From the NCBI GenBank assembly GCA_964516815.1, contig CAZEXK010000009.1:1-55038 (forward strand): a stretch of DNA of 55,038 nt, read 5' to 3'. This DNA comes from CAIJNA01 sp964516815. GTDB lineage: Bacteria; Campylobacterota; Campylobacteria; Campylobacterales; Arcobacteraceae. The first letter of the stretch is position 1; every line of letters starts with the position of its first letter. The notes below the pieces were generated by a model. It did no database searches and was not told where the DNA came from. It was given only the letters and a program-made list of their open reading frames with translations. The translations under genes and the position numbers were made by a program. Shown in pieces: positions 17,073-26,216 of this stretch.

Positions 17073-17519
17073 TTAAAATCCAAAGGTTTCTGATAAAATT
17101 AATTTTGTTTTATATTCTTTATCCATTTCATGAATAAGCTCTATTTTTTCATCATATAATAAAGTTATAAAAGTATTTTTATAACCTAGCCTTTGAAAAC
17201 CAGCAGTTTTCCCAGCTAAAAAATAGTTAAACAAAGATGATTTAAAAGTACCTTGAGTATCTATTGCAATATGATATCTATTTCTTGAATAATATTTCAT
17301 AAGTGAATATCTATTTTTAAAGTTAAAAATATTTAAATTTTGTAAATCTAATGGGATAATTTCATTTATCAAAGAAGTATTTTTTATTTGTTTTTCAACT
17401 TGTATATCTACATATAAATCAATTTTACATGAAATTATTTCATCGTGCATCTTTTGCATACAATCAATGCTATATTGTACTTCATGAATGTCAGATAGAT
17501 TAAGTATGGCAATATTCAT
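17073..17519 (-). pseudogene. Truncated GT9 heptosyltransferase (WaaC-like N-terminal domain only)
   Basis: 148 residues that resemble the first domain of LPS heptosyltransferase I. The hallmark IAIDTQGTFKSSLFNYFLAG (about 91-110) corresponds to the family's IDxQGxxKSA segment, followed by a GF/GY turn. Family members have about 310-345 residues, the second half binding ADP-heptose. Here the frame stops at the end of the first domain and lpxL begins 6 nt later, so no downstream remnant can hold the missing part. It should be inactive as a transferase unless another protein supplies the second domain. Its ATG overlaps the ppx stop by 4 nt, so it is still embedded in the operon. Confidence 0.7.
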
Positions 17520-18988
17520 GTGCTTATCCTAATATTTAAATCACTTGGAGTATTTAATTTATTTAATTGATTTTCAATTAAGTATGGTATTTTATCACAA
17601 ATTATAAATAAATAATCATTTTCTAATTTATAAGTATAATTTATTTTTGAGAATTCGCTATTTAAAATTTTATTTAATGAGTGCATAAAACACAGCCATT
17701 GTAATTTATGAATATTTGGTAATAAGTCTTTGTATTCATAAATGTCATCTTTTTTTACTAAATCATTTTTTGAATATTTTATAATTTTTGCTATTAATAT
17801 TCTTTGTTCATGAGTAAAACCATATGATAGTGCATTTAAAATAAAGTTTGAACCATGTGAAGAATTTTTATAATAATTTAAACTTATACCAATTTGTTGT
17901 AGTTTTGATGAAACTACCAAATATGATTTGTATTTTTCATTAAGTTGATGTACTGGTTCTAAGGCTTTGAATATTTTAGAAATATTAGTACCTAAATAAG
18001 AAGTTTGTTTGTCGTCAAATGTGAATCTATCTAGTAAACTTCTCACACTTATATTGTAGTTATGAGGGAATTTATGATTTGATGTTCTTAATAAGTCAGT
18101 TAGATACAATCCTTCTCTAACTCCAGCTCTAGAAGTGATGACATTTTTTACATCTAAATACTGTAATATAGTATAAAAAATAAAAGTTCCTATTTTAATT
18201 GTATCGTGTCTATCTTTTCTAAAACCTAATTTTTTGAGTTCTTTATTTGTATTTGCATTTATGATTTGTTTAAAAAAGTCTTCATATTCATTTACTTCAT
18301 AAGTAAATCCATGAATGTCATCTAAAGGATAATTTGAATTTGCAATTATAGCAGTGCTTAAGGACCTTATTGTTCCACCTAAGCCAACAATAGTATTTAC
18401 TTCAAGAAAACCCTCTGGAAGCGATTGCAATTGCTTAAATACATACTCTTTAGCTCCATTTATATCTTCTTTATCAAAAAATAATTCATGAAGTCTAACT
18501 GTTCCAATTTTTAGAGAAATTGTGTCTTTAATTTCATTGTTTAGTTTTAATGAAAACTCAGTACTTCCACCGCCAATATCTATTGTAAAAAAATCATATT
18601 TGCATTGTATAAGATTATTAGCAGCAACACCACCTAAATAAGCTTCTTTTTTACCTTCAATAATTTTTATATTTAAACCAAGTTCTTTTTTCACTTTTAA
18701 CAAAAACTCATTTTTATTTGGAGCATCTCTTAGTGCAGAAGTAGCAACACAAAGTATTTTTCTAGATTTTAAATTTTTTGCAATATTCAAAAATGATTTA
18801 AGTGCGAGAAATGCACGTCGCATAGGTTCTTCTTGTAATTCGTTGTTATTTAGATATGCATTTTGTGAAATTTTTATCTTTGACTTAGTTTCATTTATTA
18901 AATGAAATGCATATCTACTTGTTTTTACAAAAACAACCATTCTCATTGAATTTGAACCAATATCAATAATTGTTGTTATTTTTGCCAT
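17516..18988 (-). CDS. ppx: Exopolyphosphatase / guanosine pentaphosphate phosphohydrolase
   Basis: ASKHA-fold enzyme of the Ppx/GppA family, hydrolysing polyphosphate ends or pppGpp. 490 residues: the N-terminal phosphate loop IDIGSNSMRMVVF (8-20), the second loop FFTIDIGGGSTEFSL (about 137-151), GLGGTIRSL (about 202-210), and a C-terminal HD-like helical domain (from about 320). The two activities cannot be separated by sequence alone. It begins 5 nt after the ferredoxin gene and overlaps the heptosyltransferase stump by 4 nt. Confidence 0.9.
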   Translation of the reverse strand: MAKITTIIDIGSNSMRMVVFVKTSRYAFHLINETKSKIKISQNAYLNNNELQEEPMRRAFLALKSFLNIAKNLKSRKILCVATSALRDAPNKNEFLLKVKKELGLNIKIIEGKKEAYLGGVAANNLIQCKYDFFTIDIGGGSTEFSLKLNNEIKDTISLKIGTVRLHELFFDKEDINGAKEYVFKQLQSLPEGFLEVNTIVGLGGTIRSLSTAIIANSNYPLDDIHGFTYEVNEYEDFFKQIINANTNKELKKLGFRKDRHDTIKIGTFIFYTILQYLDVKNVITSRAGVREGLYLTDLLRTSNHKFPHNYNISVRSLLDRFTFDDKQTSYLGTNISKIFKALEPVHQLNEKYKSYLVVSSKLQQIGISLNYYKNSSHGSNFILNALSYGFTHEQRILIAKIIKYSKNDLVKKDDIYEYKDLLPNIHKLQWLCFMHSLNKILNSEFSKINYTYKLENDYLFIICDKIPYLIENQLNKLNTPSDLNIRIST

Positions 18989-18993
18989 TTAAA

Positions 18994-19248
18994 CTATTGT
19001 TCTTCTTTTTGTAGTTGAGCGAATTTAAATTTAAGTTCTTGCATTGTTTCTTGATTATTGGGATCAAGTATTATGCAATCAACTGGACAAACTTCAACAC
19101 ATTGAGGTTCATCAAACCAACCTACACATTCAGTACAATAGTCAGAATCGATGATATATATTGGATCACCTTCTTCTATTGCGCCATTTGGGCATTCTTC
19201 TCTGCATGCATCGCATGCTATACATTCATCAGTTATTAAAAGTGACAT
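18994..19248 (-). CDS. 2[4Fe-4S] ferredoxin, YfhL/Alvin type
   Basis: 84 residues with two cluster-binding motifs: CIACDACREECP (C9, C12, C15, C19) and CTECVGWFDEPQCVEVCP. In the second the spacing is CX2CX8CX3C. The extended gap in the second motif and the helical C-terminal tail are typical of Alvin/YfhL-type low-potential ferredoxins. It is a cytoplasmic electron carrier, and its redox partner is not apparent from the neighbours. A 64-nt gap separates it from the upstream phosphatase gene, and it heads the ppx-waaC'-lpxL segment. Confidence 0.95.
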   Translation of the reverse strand: MSLLITDECIACDACREECPNGAIEEGDPIYIIDSDYCTECVGWFDEPQCVEVCPVDCIILDPNNQETMQELKFKFAQLQKEEQ

Positions 19249-19312
19249 ATTATTTCCTCTTGTATCATCTTATTATATAAATAAAATTAAAATTTCTATA
19301 AGGATTTATATC

Positions 19313-20047
19313 TTAAATATCTTTAATTATTTCTTTAATTGAATGAAAAGTTACATTATTTGTGCAAACTAAAAGAAAACTCTTGTTTTCATAGATATTT
19401 AAATCATTACAAATAAACAATCCAGCACTAACATCTTCTTTTCTAATTTTTCCAGCTAATAGAAAAAAATTATAATTATGAGTATTTGCTAAAGATAATG
19501 CAGTAGCTCCTGGACTTCTAAATTTTAAATTTAATTCTTGTAATTTTAAGACTATTTCTGGTTTGCTATGAGCTCTTTCAAAAATACCTATTGGTTCTTT
19601 ATTATGATTATTTGAAATTATATTTGTGCTATGTAATGTTTTATAATAATATGTATCATTTACCAAGTTATATATAAAAGCTATAGATACTTTATTATTT
19701 ATTTCTATGGCTATAGATGTACAGTAGTAAGGTAAGCTTGACACAAGGTTATCACTTCCATCAATAGGATCTAAATAAATAATATTTGATGTTTGAATAT
19801 ATGATTTTATATATCCACTCTCTTCACTAATAATATTTGCATATTTTAAAAGATACTTCACAAATATATCTTCTGCATATTTATCAATATATTTTATATC
19901 ATCTCCACCATAGCCAATGGTATTTAACGATAAAAAATCTTTTTGACCCAATTCATTATTAATATAATGTGATAATACTTTATTTGCTTTAAGGCAATCA
20001 TCTAAAAAATTATTTTTAATCGTAGAGTATGAAGTGTTAGTAATCAT
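19313..20047 (-). CDS. Inositol monophosphatase-family phosphatase (CysQ-like)
   Basis: 244 residues, slightly short for the family. It has the metal site IIYLDPIDGSDNL (about 98-110, matching DPIDGTxN), an upstream ISEESG loop supplying a metal-binding Glu, and a C-terminal SPGATALSLA...GKIRKEDVSAGLFI segment where others have WDxAAG. Candidate substrates are 3'-phosphoadenosine 5'-phosphate (CysQ) or inositol/sugar phosphates. The sequence does not decide. It overlaps the end of the envC-like gene by one base and so is the tail of the ftsE-ftsX-envC operon. Confidence 0.8.
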   Translation of the reverse strand: MITNTSYSTIKNNFLDDCLKANKVLSHYINNELGQKDFLSLNTIGYGGDDIKYIDKYAEDIFVKYLLKYANIISEESGYIKSYIQTSNIIYLDPIDGSDNLVSSLPYYCTSIAIEINNKVSIAFIYNLVNDTYYYKTLHSTNIISNNHNKEPIGIFERAHSKPEIVLKLQELNLKFRSPGATALSLANTHNYNFFLLAGKIRKEDVSAGLFICNDLNIYENKSFLLVCTNNVTFHSIKEIIKDI

Positions 20048-21363
20048 TATTTAAATAATTTTAAAGGATTTATATATCTATTGCTTTTAGTAGCTTGAAA
20101 TAATAAAGTTTCTTCTACTCTACCTACAACATAACCCGTGGATAACCACTTTCCTACTTTTATTGATTTTGGTATATTACTTAGTTGTGAATACACAGTA
20201 TGTAAACTATTGCTGTGTTTTACAATTACAACTGAACCCAATGCTCCTTGGTTAGTTTTTGCATAAACCACTTTCCCTTTTAAAACATTATATACTTTAG
20301 CATTTTTGACTTTTGATTTTAGTGATACAGATTCATTAAATAATTTTATTTTATAAACCGGATCATAATACTTTCCAAATTTTTTACTTACAACATATGA
20401 TTTTAGAGGTGCCATAGTCTTTTTACCTGTATAATTAGATATAGCAATACCCTTAGCAGAAGAGCCTACATTTTTTACATTTAATTCTATTTCATCATTA
20501 AGTTCTTTTTTTGATAATGTATTTATATCTTCAGCTTTATTGATAATAACTCTTTTAGTTTTATCTTTGTTTATTGCAATGAGCTTTTTCTTTTTCTTTT
20601 TCTTTAAAGCTTCTTTTTTTAGACTTTCTTTTAATTTATCAATTTTAGCTTTTTTAATTTTTAATATATTTAAGTCACCTAATATACTACTTAGTTGATT
20701 TTGCTTTTTAATAATAAGTTTTAATATATTTTTATATCTTTTATGCTTATCATTTAAAGTACTTAAAGATGCTTTTTGTTTTTTTTGTAAGGCTTTAAAT
20801 TGTTTTTTTTTATTTTCTTGAGAACTTATATATTTTTCTAATTTTTTTATTTGTAAGTTATTTTTTCGTTTACTATTTTCTATTTTGAAATAGTTTAAAT
20901 TTGATTTTAAAATTTTATCTTTTGCATTATCTAATATAAGTTCATATTTTTCTTGGTTTATTATATCTTTTAGTGATTCTTGGTTTATTAGTTTTTTACT
21001 AAGTGATATCGAATATTTATCAATAACTGAATCAACTATTTCATTTTCGATAGTTTTTGTTCTTGTTAATAATTTTTTACCTTCATCTTCGTAACTTTTG
21101 ATTTTTTCTTTTGATTTTTTTAATTTAATATTATTTAAAAAAATTGTATTAGATATTATTGATAATTCTTTTTCTAATGATTTTGATTTTTTTGTTTCAC
21201 TTGCAATTTCTTTTGCTAGTTTTTCAATTCTAATAGAAGTTTGTTTTTTATTTTTATTTTGTTTGTCTAATATTTTTTTATTTAAAGAAATTTTATCGTC
21301 AATTTTATTTGACATTAAACAAGAAACAGACAACAAAAATAATAAAACAATTTTTTTGAGCAT
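20047..21363 (-). CDS. envC: EnvC-like murein hydrolase activator with degenerate LytM domain
   Basis: 438 residues: a signal peptide (1-18, ending VSCLMSN), long coiled coils (about 20-260) rich in Lys, and a C-terminal LytM/M23 domain (about 325-438). The expected metal ligands are gone. Where peptidases have HxGxD the protein has LFNESVSL, and the terminal HxH is replaced near LLFQAT, leaving only KHSNSLHTVYSQL of the core. E. coli EnvC is likewise inactive and activates amidases under FtsEX control. ftsX ends 5 nt upstream of its ATG, so it should be the periplasmic partner of this FtsEX. A TTTTTC hexamer run (about 20584-20605) encodes the KKKKKKK stretch. Confidence 0.85.
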   Translation of the reverse strand: MLKKIVLLFLLSVSCLMSNKIDDKISLNKKILDKQNKNKKQTSIRIEKLAKEIASETKKSKSLEKELSIISNTIFLNNIKLKKSKEKIKSYEDEGKKLLTRTKTIENEIVDSVIDKYSISLSKKLINQESLKDIINQEKYELILDNAKDKILKSNLNYFKIENSKRKNNLQIKKLEKYISSQENKKKQFKALQKKQKASLSTLNDKHKRYKNILKLIIKKQNQLSSILGDLNILKIKKAKIDKLKESLKKEALKKKKKKKLIAINKDKTKRVIINKAEDINTLSKKELNDEIELNVKNVGSSAKGIAISNYTGKKTMAPLKSYVVSKKFGKYYDPVYKIKLFNESVSLKSKVKNAKVYNVLKGKVVYAKTNQGALGSVVIVKHSNSLHTVYSQLSNIPKSIKVGKWLSTGYVVGRVEETLLFQATKSNRYINPLKLFK

Positions 21364-21368
21364 GAATT

Positions 21369-22184
21369 CTACTTTATTCTATGTTTTATTAATATTCCAA
21401 AAACAGTAAAAAACGATAAAGCAATTGATATAATTAATAATTTAAAAATTTCTGATATGGTATATGGTTTTAAATTTGTAAGAATTATATTACTTAGTTC
21501 AGGTTCTAAAAGTTTATCTAGATTTACTCCCAAATAATATACAGTTAAAATTGTAAATAAAAATGAAAATATACTAGATAAAATAGCTATTTTTATTATA
21601 GGTTTAGCACCATAAAATATTGAACCACCATGGAGTTTTATAATATTTAACCTATTTGAATGCTGAAATAGCCATATTTTTACATTATCAAGCATGAGTA
21701 AAAGTGCAAAAATAAGTATACTTACAAATAAGATTGATACTATTGTTTTTATTAATAAAAGTAAAGAATACATATTATCATGATTTTTACTAAATGTTTC
21801 AACTCTTTTTATACTAGTTATTTTTTCTAAATGAGTTTTTATTTGTAGCAGTGTACTTGATGTTGGAAAATTTTGTAATGATATAGTATAAAAATAAGGT
21901 AGTTTTTTTTGTAATAAATCAAAAGTTCCTGATGATGTGTCTTCATTAAGACTTTTTAATATTTTCTCTTTATCTAAATGAACTATATTCTTTACCTCAA
22001 TATTGGAAATATCATTTATTTTTGACTTATTTAATGGTATTGTTGAAACTACGACAATAGAATAATCATCGTTAATATTTTGTTCATAATTACTTACTAT
22101 TTTATTTATAGAAGTATAAACTGTAAATGAAATAAGCATTACAATTAATGCAATAGAATATGATGTAAAACTTTTAAGATTCAT
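21369..22184 (-). CDS. ftsX: Cell division protein FtsX
   Basis: Membrane subunit of the FtsEX ABC-like complex that links the divisome to peptidoglycan hydrolysis. The 271 residues from MNLKSFTSYSIALIV show one N-terminal helix, a periplasmic loop of about 120 residues, and three C-terminal helices, the FtsX plan. A longer frame starts at 22229, but AGGTGAG lies just upstream of the 22184 ATG and family members start here, so I chose it. It overlaps the end of ftsE by 11 nt and is followed by the envC-like gene. Confidence 0.92.
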   Translation of the reverse strand: MNLKSFTSYSIALIVMLISFTVYTSINKIVSNYEQNINDDYSIVVVSTIPLNKSKINDISNIEVKNIVHLDKEKILKSLNEDTSSGTFDLLQKKLPYFYTISLQNFPTSSTLLQIKTHLEKITSIKRVETFSKNHDNMYSLLLLIKTIVSILFVSILIFALLLMLDNVKIWLFQHSNRLNIIKLHGGSIFYGAKPIIKIAILSSIFSFLFTILTVYYLGVNLDKLLEPELSNIILTNLKPYTISEIFKLLIISIALSFFTVFGILIKHRIK

Positions 22185-22833
22185 ATATCTCACCTGATGA
22201 AATAGAAAATTTTCTAAATGATATTCCAAGATTTTCAGGAATTCTATGTGTTACTACAACAACAGCAATACCCAATTGCTCATTTGCTTTTTTTAATAAA
22301 TTCCAAATAACATCAGCAGAATAATCATCAAGATTTCCAGTTGGTTCATCAGCTAAAATCAATTTGGGATTATGTGACAATGCACGAGCAACAGCAACTC
22401 TTTGTTGTTCTCCACCACTTAACTCATCAGGATATGACTTTGCTTTTGTAGGCAATTTTACATGTCTTAATAATTTATGTGCTTGAGTTCTTGATAATTT
22501 ATCGCTATATCCATTGATTTTTAAAGGTAACATAATATTTTCTTCAACTGTATATTCTTTTATTAATTTAAAATCTTGATAAATAATACCAATACTTTTT
22601 CTTAGACTTCTTAATTTTTTATTGTTAATATCTGACAAATTATATTTATTTACCAATAACACTCCACTTTTTAGCTTTATGTCTGAATAAAATGACTTAA
22701 GTAGTGTAGATTTTCCAGAACCACTTGAACCTGTTATAAATATAAAATCTTTTTCATTTATTTTAAATTTTGCATTTTGAATTATATTTTGACCATCTTC
22801 GTAACTAAGACATATATTATTAGCTAATATCAT
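22174..22833 (-). CDS. ftsE: Cell division ATP-binding protein FtsE
   Basis: 219-residue ABC ATPase with Walker A GSSGSGKST (35-43), a Q-loop region IIYQDFKLI, signature LSGGEQQRVAVARAL (about 138-152), Walker B LILADEPTGNLD and the switch His in VVVVTHR. It drives conformational change in FtsX, which activates the EnvC-like protein outside. Its ATG overlaps the trmB stop by 4 nt, and the ftsX start lies inside its 3' end. Confidence 0.95.
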   Translation of the reverse strand: MILANNICLSYEDGQNIIQNAKFKINEKDFIFITGSSGSGKSTLLKSFYSDIKLKSGVLLVNKYNLSDINNKKLRSLRKSIGIIYQDFKLIKEYTVEENIMLPLKINGYSDKLSRTQAHKLLRHVKLPTKAKSYPDELSGGEQQRVAVARALSHNPKLILADEPTGNLDDYSADVIWNLLKKANEQLGIAVVVVTHRIPENLGISFRKFSISSGEIYES

Positions 22834-24005
22834 ACTAGAACCTCATTAAAAAATTTATTTATATGTACATGTGCTTTGTAATTTGTACTTGTTGGTATTG
22901 GATTATTAGAAAAATATGAAATTTTATTTTTTTCTAAAATAAGATATATACTTAATGGTTTAGAAAAACTACCCATACTAAGTGCAATAAGAGATAAACT
23001 ATTATTTACGATGTACATTTGATAAAAATGTATAAAATAATCTTCTATAACTATTGGTTTTTTATTAATTGAATTTTGAATTTTTTTAAAATCAAGATTT
23101 TTGTCAATATAAAATGTAAAATCATCTTCTAAAACTCTTTGTTTAGAATTTTCATTAGAATATATACTTATATCCCAAATATCTTTTTGCATCTTTTTCC
23201 ATCTATCTTCATATTTACTTGAAATATCTAAAGATTGATTTTTTAATATCTTACATTTATTATTTGAAAATTGCTTGAACAATTCCTTTGAATATTCATA
23301 ATAGTTTTGACTATCTGTTCTTAATTCTAAACTTCCACCATTTTTTAATGCTCTTAAAGACTGTTTAACAAATTCATCACTTATAACTCGTCTGTGTGGC
23401 TTTTTATCCCAAGGAACTGGAAAATGAACAAATATCTGAGATATACTATTTGATGATAAAAATTCTAAAAATAATCTAGCATCGTAATTTACTGCATAAA
23501 TATTATTGATATTTAATATTCTAACTTGTTTTAGCATTTGTTCAATAGATGGAGTATGTATTTCAAGTCCAATGTATATTGTATTTGGATTTTTTTTTGC
23601 TTGATGTAAAATATGCCTTCCACTCCCAAAACCAACTTCAACGCAAATTTCTTTGTTTGTATGAAAATCATTTACAAAAAAACTAATATCTTTTAAAAAT
23701 TCTTCTTTTGCAACTAATTTATTTTCATTATGATAGATATTAGAAAATAATATTTCACTATTACAAACCTTAGCATATTCTTTAAGTGCTTGTTTTGCAA
23801 GATAAATAGGAGTAACTCTAGTTGCTTGATCTAATTTAATTAGATGCTTTTTATTTTTTATTATTTTTGTTAATAAAAATTTTTTATTGTCAATATTTAC
23901 ACATATCTTATCTTCGAATTTATTTTTTGCAATAAATTCAAAATTTTTCGCGTTTATATCTTGAAGATTTATATCATCGTGTATATTAGTTAATATATGC
24001 GGCAT
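22830..24005 (-). CDS. trmB: tRNA (guanine-N7-)-methyltransferase, long form
   Basis: Forms m7G46 in tRNA using SAM. The catalytic core lies at about 125-260: the SAM loop VEVGFGSGRHILHQA, IGLEIHTPSIEQML, and the signature IFVHFPVPWDKKPHRRVIS, the TrmB FPDPWPKKRH equivalent. At 391 residues it is nearly twice the usual 210-240. It has an N-terminal extension of about 120 residues and a C-terminal domain of about 110, a form I associate with Campylobacterota. The roles of the extensions are unknown. It starts 23 nt after the FN3 lipoprotein gene and overlaps ftsE by 4 nt. Confidence 0.93.
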   Translation of the reverse strand: MPHILTNIHDDINLQDINAKNFEFIAKNKFEDKICVNIDNKKFLLTKIIKNKKHLIKLDQATRVTPIYLAKQALKEYAKVCNSEILFSNIYHNENKLVAKEEFLKDISFFVNDFHTNKEICVEVGFGSGRHILHQAKKNPNTIYIGLEIHTPSIEQMLKQVRILNINNIYAVNYDARLFLEFLSSNSISQIFVHFPVPWDKKPHRRVISDEFVKQSLRALKNGGSLELRTDSQNYYEYSKELFKQFSNNKCKILKNQSLDISSKYEDRWKKMQKDIWDISIYSNENSKQRVLEDDFTFYIDKNLDFKKIQNSINKKPIVIEDYFIHFYQMYIVNNSLSLIALSMGSFSKPLSIYLILEKNKISYFSNNPIPTSTNYKAHVHINKFFNEVLV

Positions 24006-24028
24006 AATTTATATAAATAATTTTATTA

Positions 24029-25294
24029 TTATTGGGATGTTAATAATATTTCATTAGTTGTTAATGATGCTAGATCATTAGAATCAACAGCCTCTACTTT
24101 ATATATATACTTAACACCTTTTACAATATTGCTATCAGTAAAACTATTAGAATTAATTTTTTCGAATTTTTCTTTTTTTGTATTAAATAAACTTTTTTTA
24201 GTATATTTATAAACATTATAATAAATTGCTCTATTATCTCCAGCATCCCAATTAATCATTGCTACATTATTTTTGATTAATGCAAGTGTTAACTGTGGCA
24301 CTTTAGGTCGTTGCAAAGTTTTACCTATTACATATTCTACAGTATCTTTTGACGTTTCTAAACCATCATTGTCAACTGAAGTAATTTTGTAATATCTAAC
24401 TTCATCAGGTCGATTTAATATGTGTTCAAATATATCATCATTTCTTTTAGCGCTAATTACTTTGGAATAAGAACCATTTTCGCTTTTACTTGAATAAATA
24501 TTATAATGCTTGATTTCATCTCCACCAAAAGGTAACCATTTAAGAAGAATCTTATTAGGCAGATCTTGACTAACAGCTGTTATGTTAGGAGCTTTTGGTA
24601 AAGCTTTTGTTTTAGCACTTATTTGTTTACTAGCATAAGATAAAATATTATCATGAGTTAATACTTTTATTCTGTAAGTATAAGTATAATCGTCTTTTAA
24701 AGATGTATCAATATATTCAGCATTTAATCTATTTTTTATTTTTGCTACAGTTTTCCACTTTAAATTTTTTGGATCATTTCTTTGTATTATATAATACTCA
24801 ATTGCTTGATTATCATGAGGTCTCCATAAAATTTTAATTTGTCTAGGTAGTTCTCCAATAGCCAAAGAATAACTAATAGATGCAAGTCCTTCAAAGGTAT
24901 TTGCAAGTAAAGGTCTTGATAAATTTGATTGAGTTTTGTTTATAGAAATAATTGATATTGCATATAAATAATTTGTAGCAGGTTTAAGATCTTTATCTAG
25001 GTAATGTGCTGTATATTTGTTATTTAAAGTAGCAATTTTTTTTAATCCGTCTCTACCTTCTTTTTCATTAGCTCTATAAATATTATATCCCAAAACATTT
25101 GGATCATTTATTACCTTCCACTCTAACGCAATAGAATTGTTATCTGAAATAAATTTAATTCCATCATAACTTATTGTTGGCAAGTTAGCATCAATATTAG
25201 ATGATTTATTAAATGTATTAGTTACTGAAGCACAACCAGCTAGAAGTATCACAAAAGCACTTAATAATATAGTCTTTATTAATTTTTTTATCAA
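24029..25294 (-). CDS. Lipoprotein with four fibronectin type III domains
   Basis: 421 residues. MIKKLIKTILLSAFVILLAGC is a lipoprotein signal with lipobox LAGC, so Cys21 should be lipidated. Four FN3-like beta sandwiches follow (about 38-130, 135-228, 232-325, 330-421). Each has a conserved Trp (ALEWKV, ILWRPH, LLKWLP, MINWDA) and a YN(I/V)Y strand. FN3 tandem lipoproteins occur next to rluD and trmB in related genomes as far as I recall; no function is established. Its first 77 nt overlap the end of rluD in another frame. It probably sits in the outer or inner membrane facing the periplasm. Confidence 0.85.
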   Translation of the reverse strand: MIKKLIKTILLSAFVILLAGCASVTNTFNKSSNIDANLPTISYDGIKFISDNNSIALEWKVINDPNVLGYNIYRANEKEGRDGLKKIATLNNKYTAHYLDKDLKPATNYLYAISIISINKTQSNLSRPLLANTFEGLASISYSLAIGELPRQIKILWRPHDNQAIEYYIIQRNDPKNLKWKTVAKIKNRLNAEYIDTSLKDDYTYTYRIKVLTHDNILSYASKQISAKTKALPKAPNITAVSQDLPNKILLKWLPFGGDEIKHYNIYSSKSENGSYSKVISAKRNDDIFEHILNRPDEVRYYKITSVDNDGLETSKDTVEYVIGKTLQRPKVPQLTLALIKNNVAMINWDAGDNRAIYYNVYKYTKKSLFNTKKEKFEKINSNSFTDSNIVKGVKYIYKVEAVDSNDLASLTTNEILLTSQ

Positions 25295-26216
25295 TTATTT
25301 CCTTTTCAAAGTTATTATTTATAAGTTCAAGCATATCTTGTGGTATATCACTAACAAAAGTAACAAGCTCATTACTTACTGGATGAACTAAATATAAACA
25401 ATAAGCGTGTAGATAAATTCTATGTATAGTACTATCATTGCCCTTAAAACCATATAAAGTATCGCCTAATATATGTCTATTTATTGATTCTAGATGTACC
25501 CTTATTTGATGGGTTCTTCCTGTAAATAATTTAGCACATATTATTTCATATTTATTTGAATTATTTTGAATATTTTTGTTAGAAATTAATTTAGCAAATG
25601 CAGTTTTTGCGTGTTTACCTTTTGTACCTACTGCCATTTTTAATCGATTGTTTACATTTCTACTAATTTTACGATTTACAATTAAATTTTCTTTCAAAGG
25701 AATATCACTAAGTGCAAGATAATATCTTCCCATAGTTTTATTTTCTAATTGTGCGGATAATTTTACATGGGCTTCATTTGTTTTTGCTATTACTAATAGT
25801 CCACTAGTACCTTTGTCTAATCTATGGACAATGCCATGTCGTTGTTCTCCACTAATAGTTGATAATGATATTCCTTTTTTCTTAAGCCAATCAACCAATG
25901 TAGCTTCTTTTACACTTGGAGCTCCATGTACAATTACTCCACATGGTTTGTTAATTACAAGTATGTATTCATCTTCAAAAATGATTTGTATATCAAAATG
26001 TACTTCTTGTGCAGGTATTTTTTTAATACTTGGTAAATTTACAGTTACTATTTGATTTAATTTTAATTTTAAACCTGTTTTAACATTTGTTTTATTTGAA
26101 ACTCTTACAAAGTTCTTTTTGATTAATTGTTCTATTTGATTTCTATTTTGTTGAAGTTTAATACTTAGAAACTTATCTAATCTAATTGCTACATCTACAA
26201 TAAACTCTTTAGTCAT
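25218..26216 (-). CDS. rluD: Ribosomal large subunit pseudouridine synthase, RluD family
   Basis: 332 residues: an S4 RNA-binding domain (about 1-75, IRLDKFLSIKLQQNRNQIEQ), then the RluA-type catalytic domain with the active-site segment GIVHRLDKGTSGLLVIAKT, where Asp is the nucleophile, and FTGRTHQIRVHL. The start at the ATG at 26216 (MTKEFIVDVAIRLDKF) matches the family. An upstream TTG at 26252 would overlap rodA and is rejected. The C-terminus runs 77 nt into the following lipoprotein gene. Its 5' end is only 19 nt from divergent rodA. Confidence 0.93.
   Translation of the reverse strand: MTKEFIVDVAIRLDKFLSIKLQQNRNQIEQLIKKNFVRVSNKTNVKTGLKLKLNQIVTVNLPSIKKIPAQEVHFDIQIIFEDEYILVINKPCGVIVHGAPSVKEATLVDWLKKKGISLSTISGEQRHGIVHRLDKGTSGLLVIAKTNEAHVKLSAQLENKTMGRYYLALSDIPLKENLIVNRKISRNVNNRLKMAVGTKGKHAKTAFAKLISNKNIQNNSNKYEIICAKLFTGRTHQIRVHLESINRHILGDTLYGFKGNDSTIHRIYLHAYCLYLVHPVSNELVTFVSDIPQDMLELINNNFEKEIIDKKINKDYIIKCFCDTSSWLCFSN

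Noticed and set aside
22185..22229. Longer FtsX start at 22229.
   Set aside because: It would lie deep inside ftsE, and AGGTGAG directly precedes the ATG at 22184.
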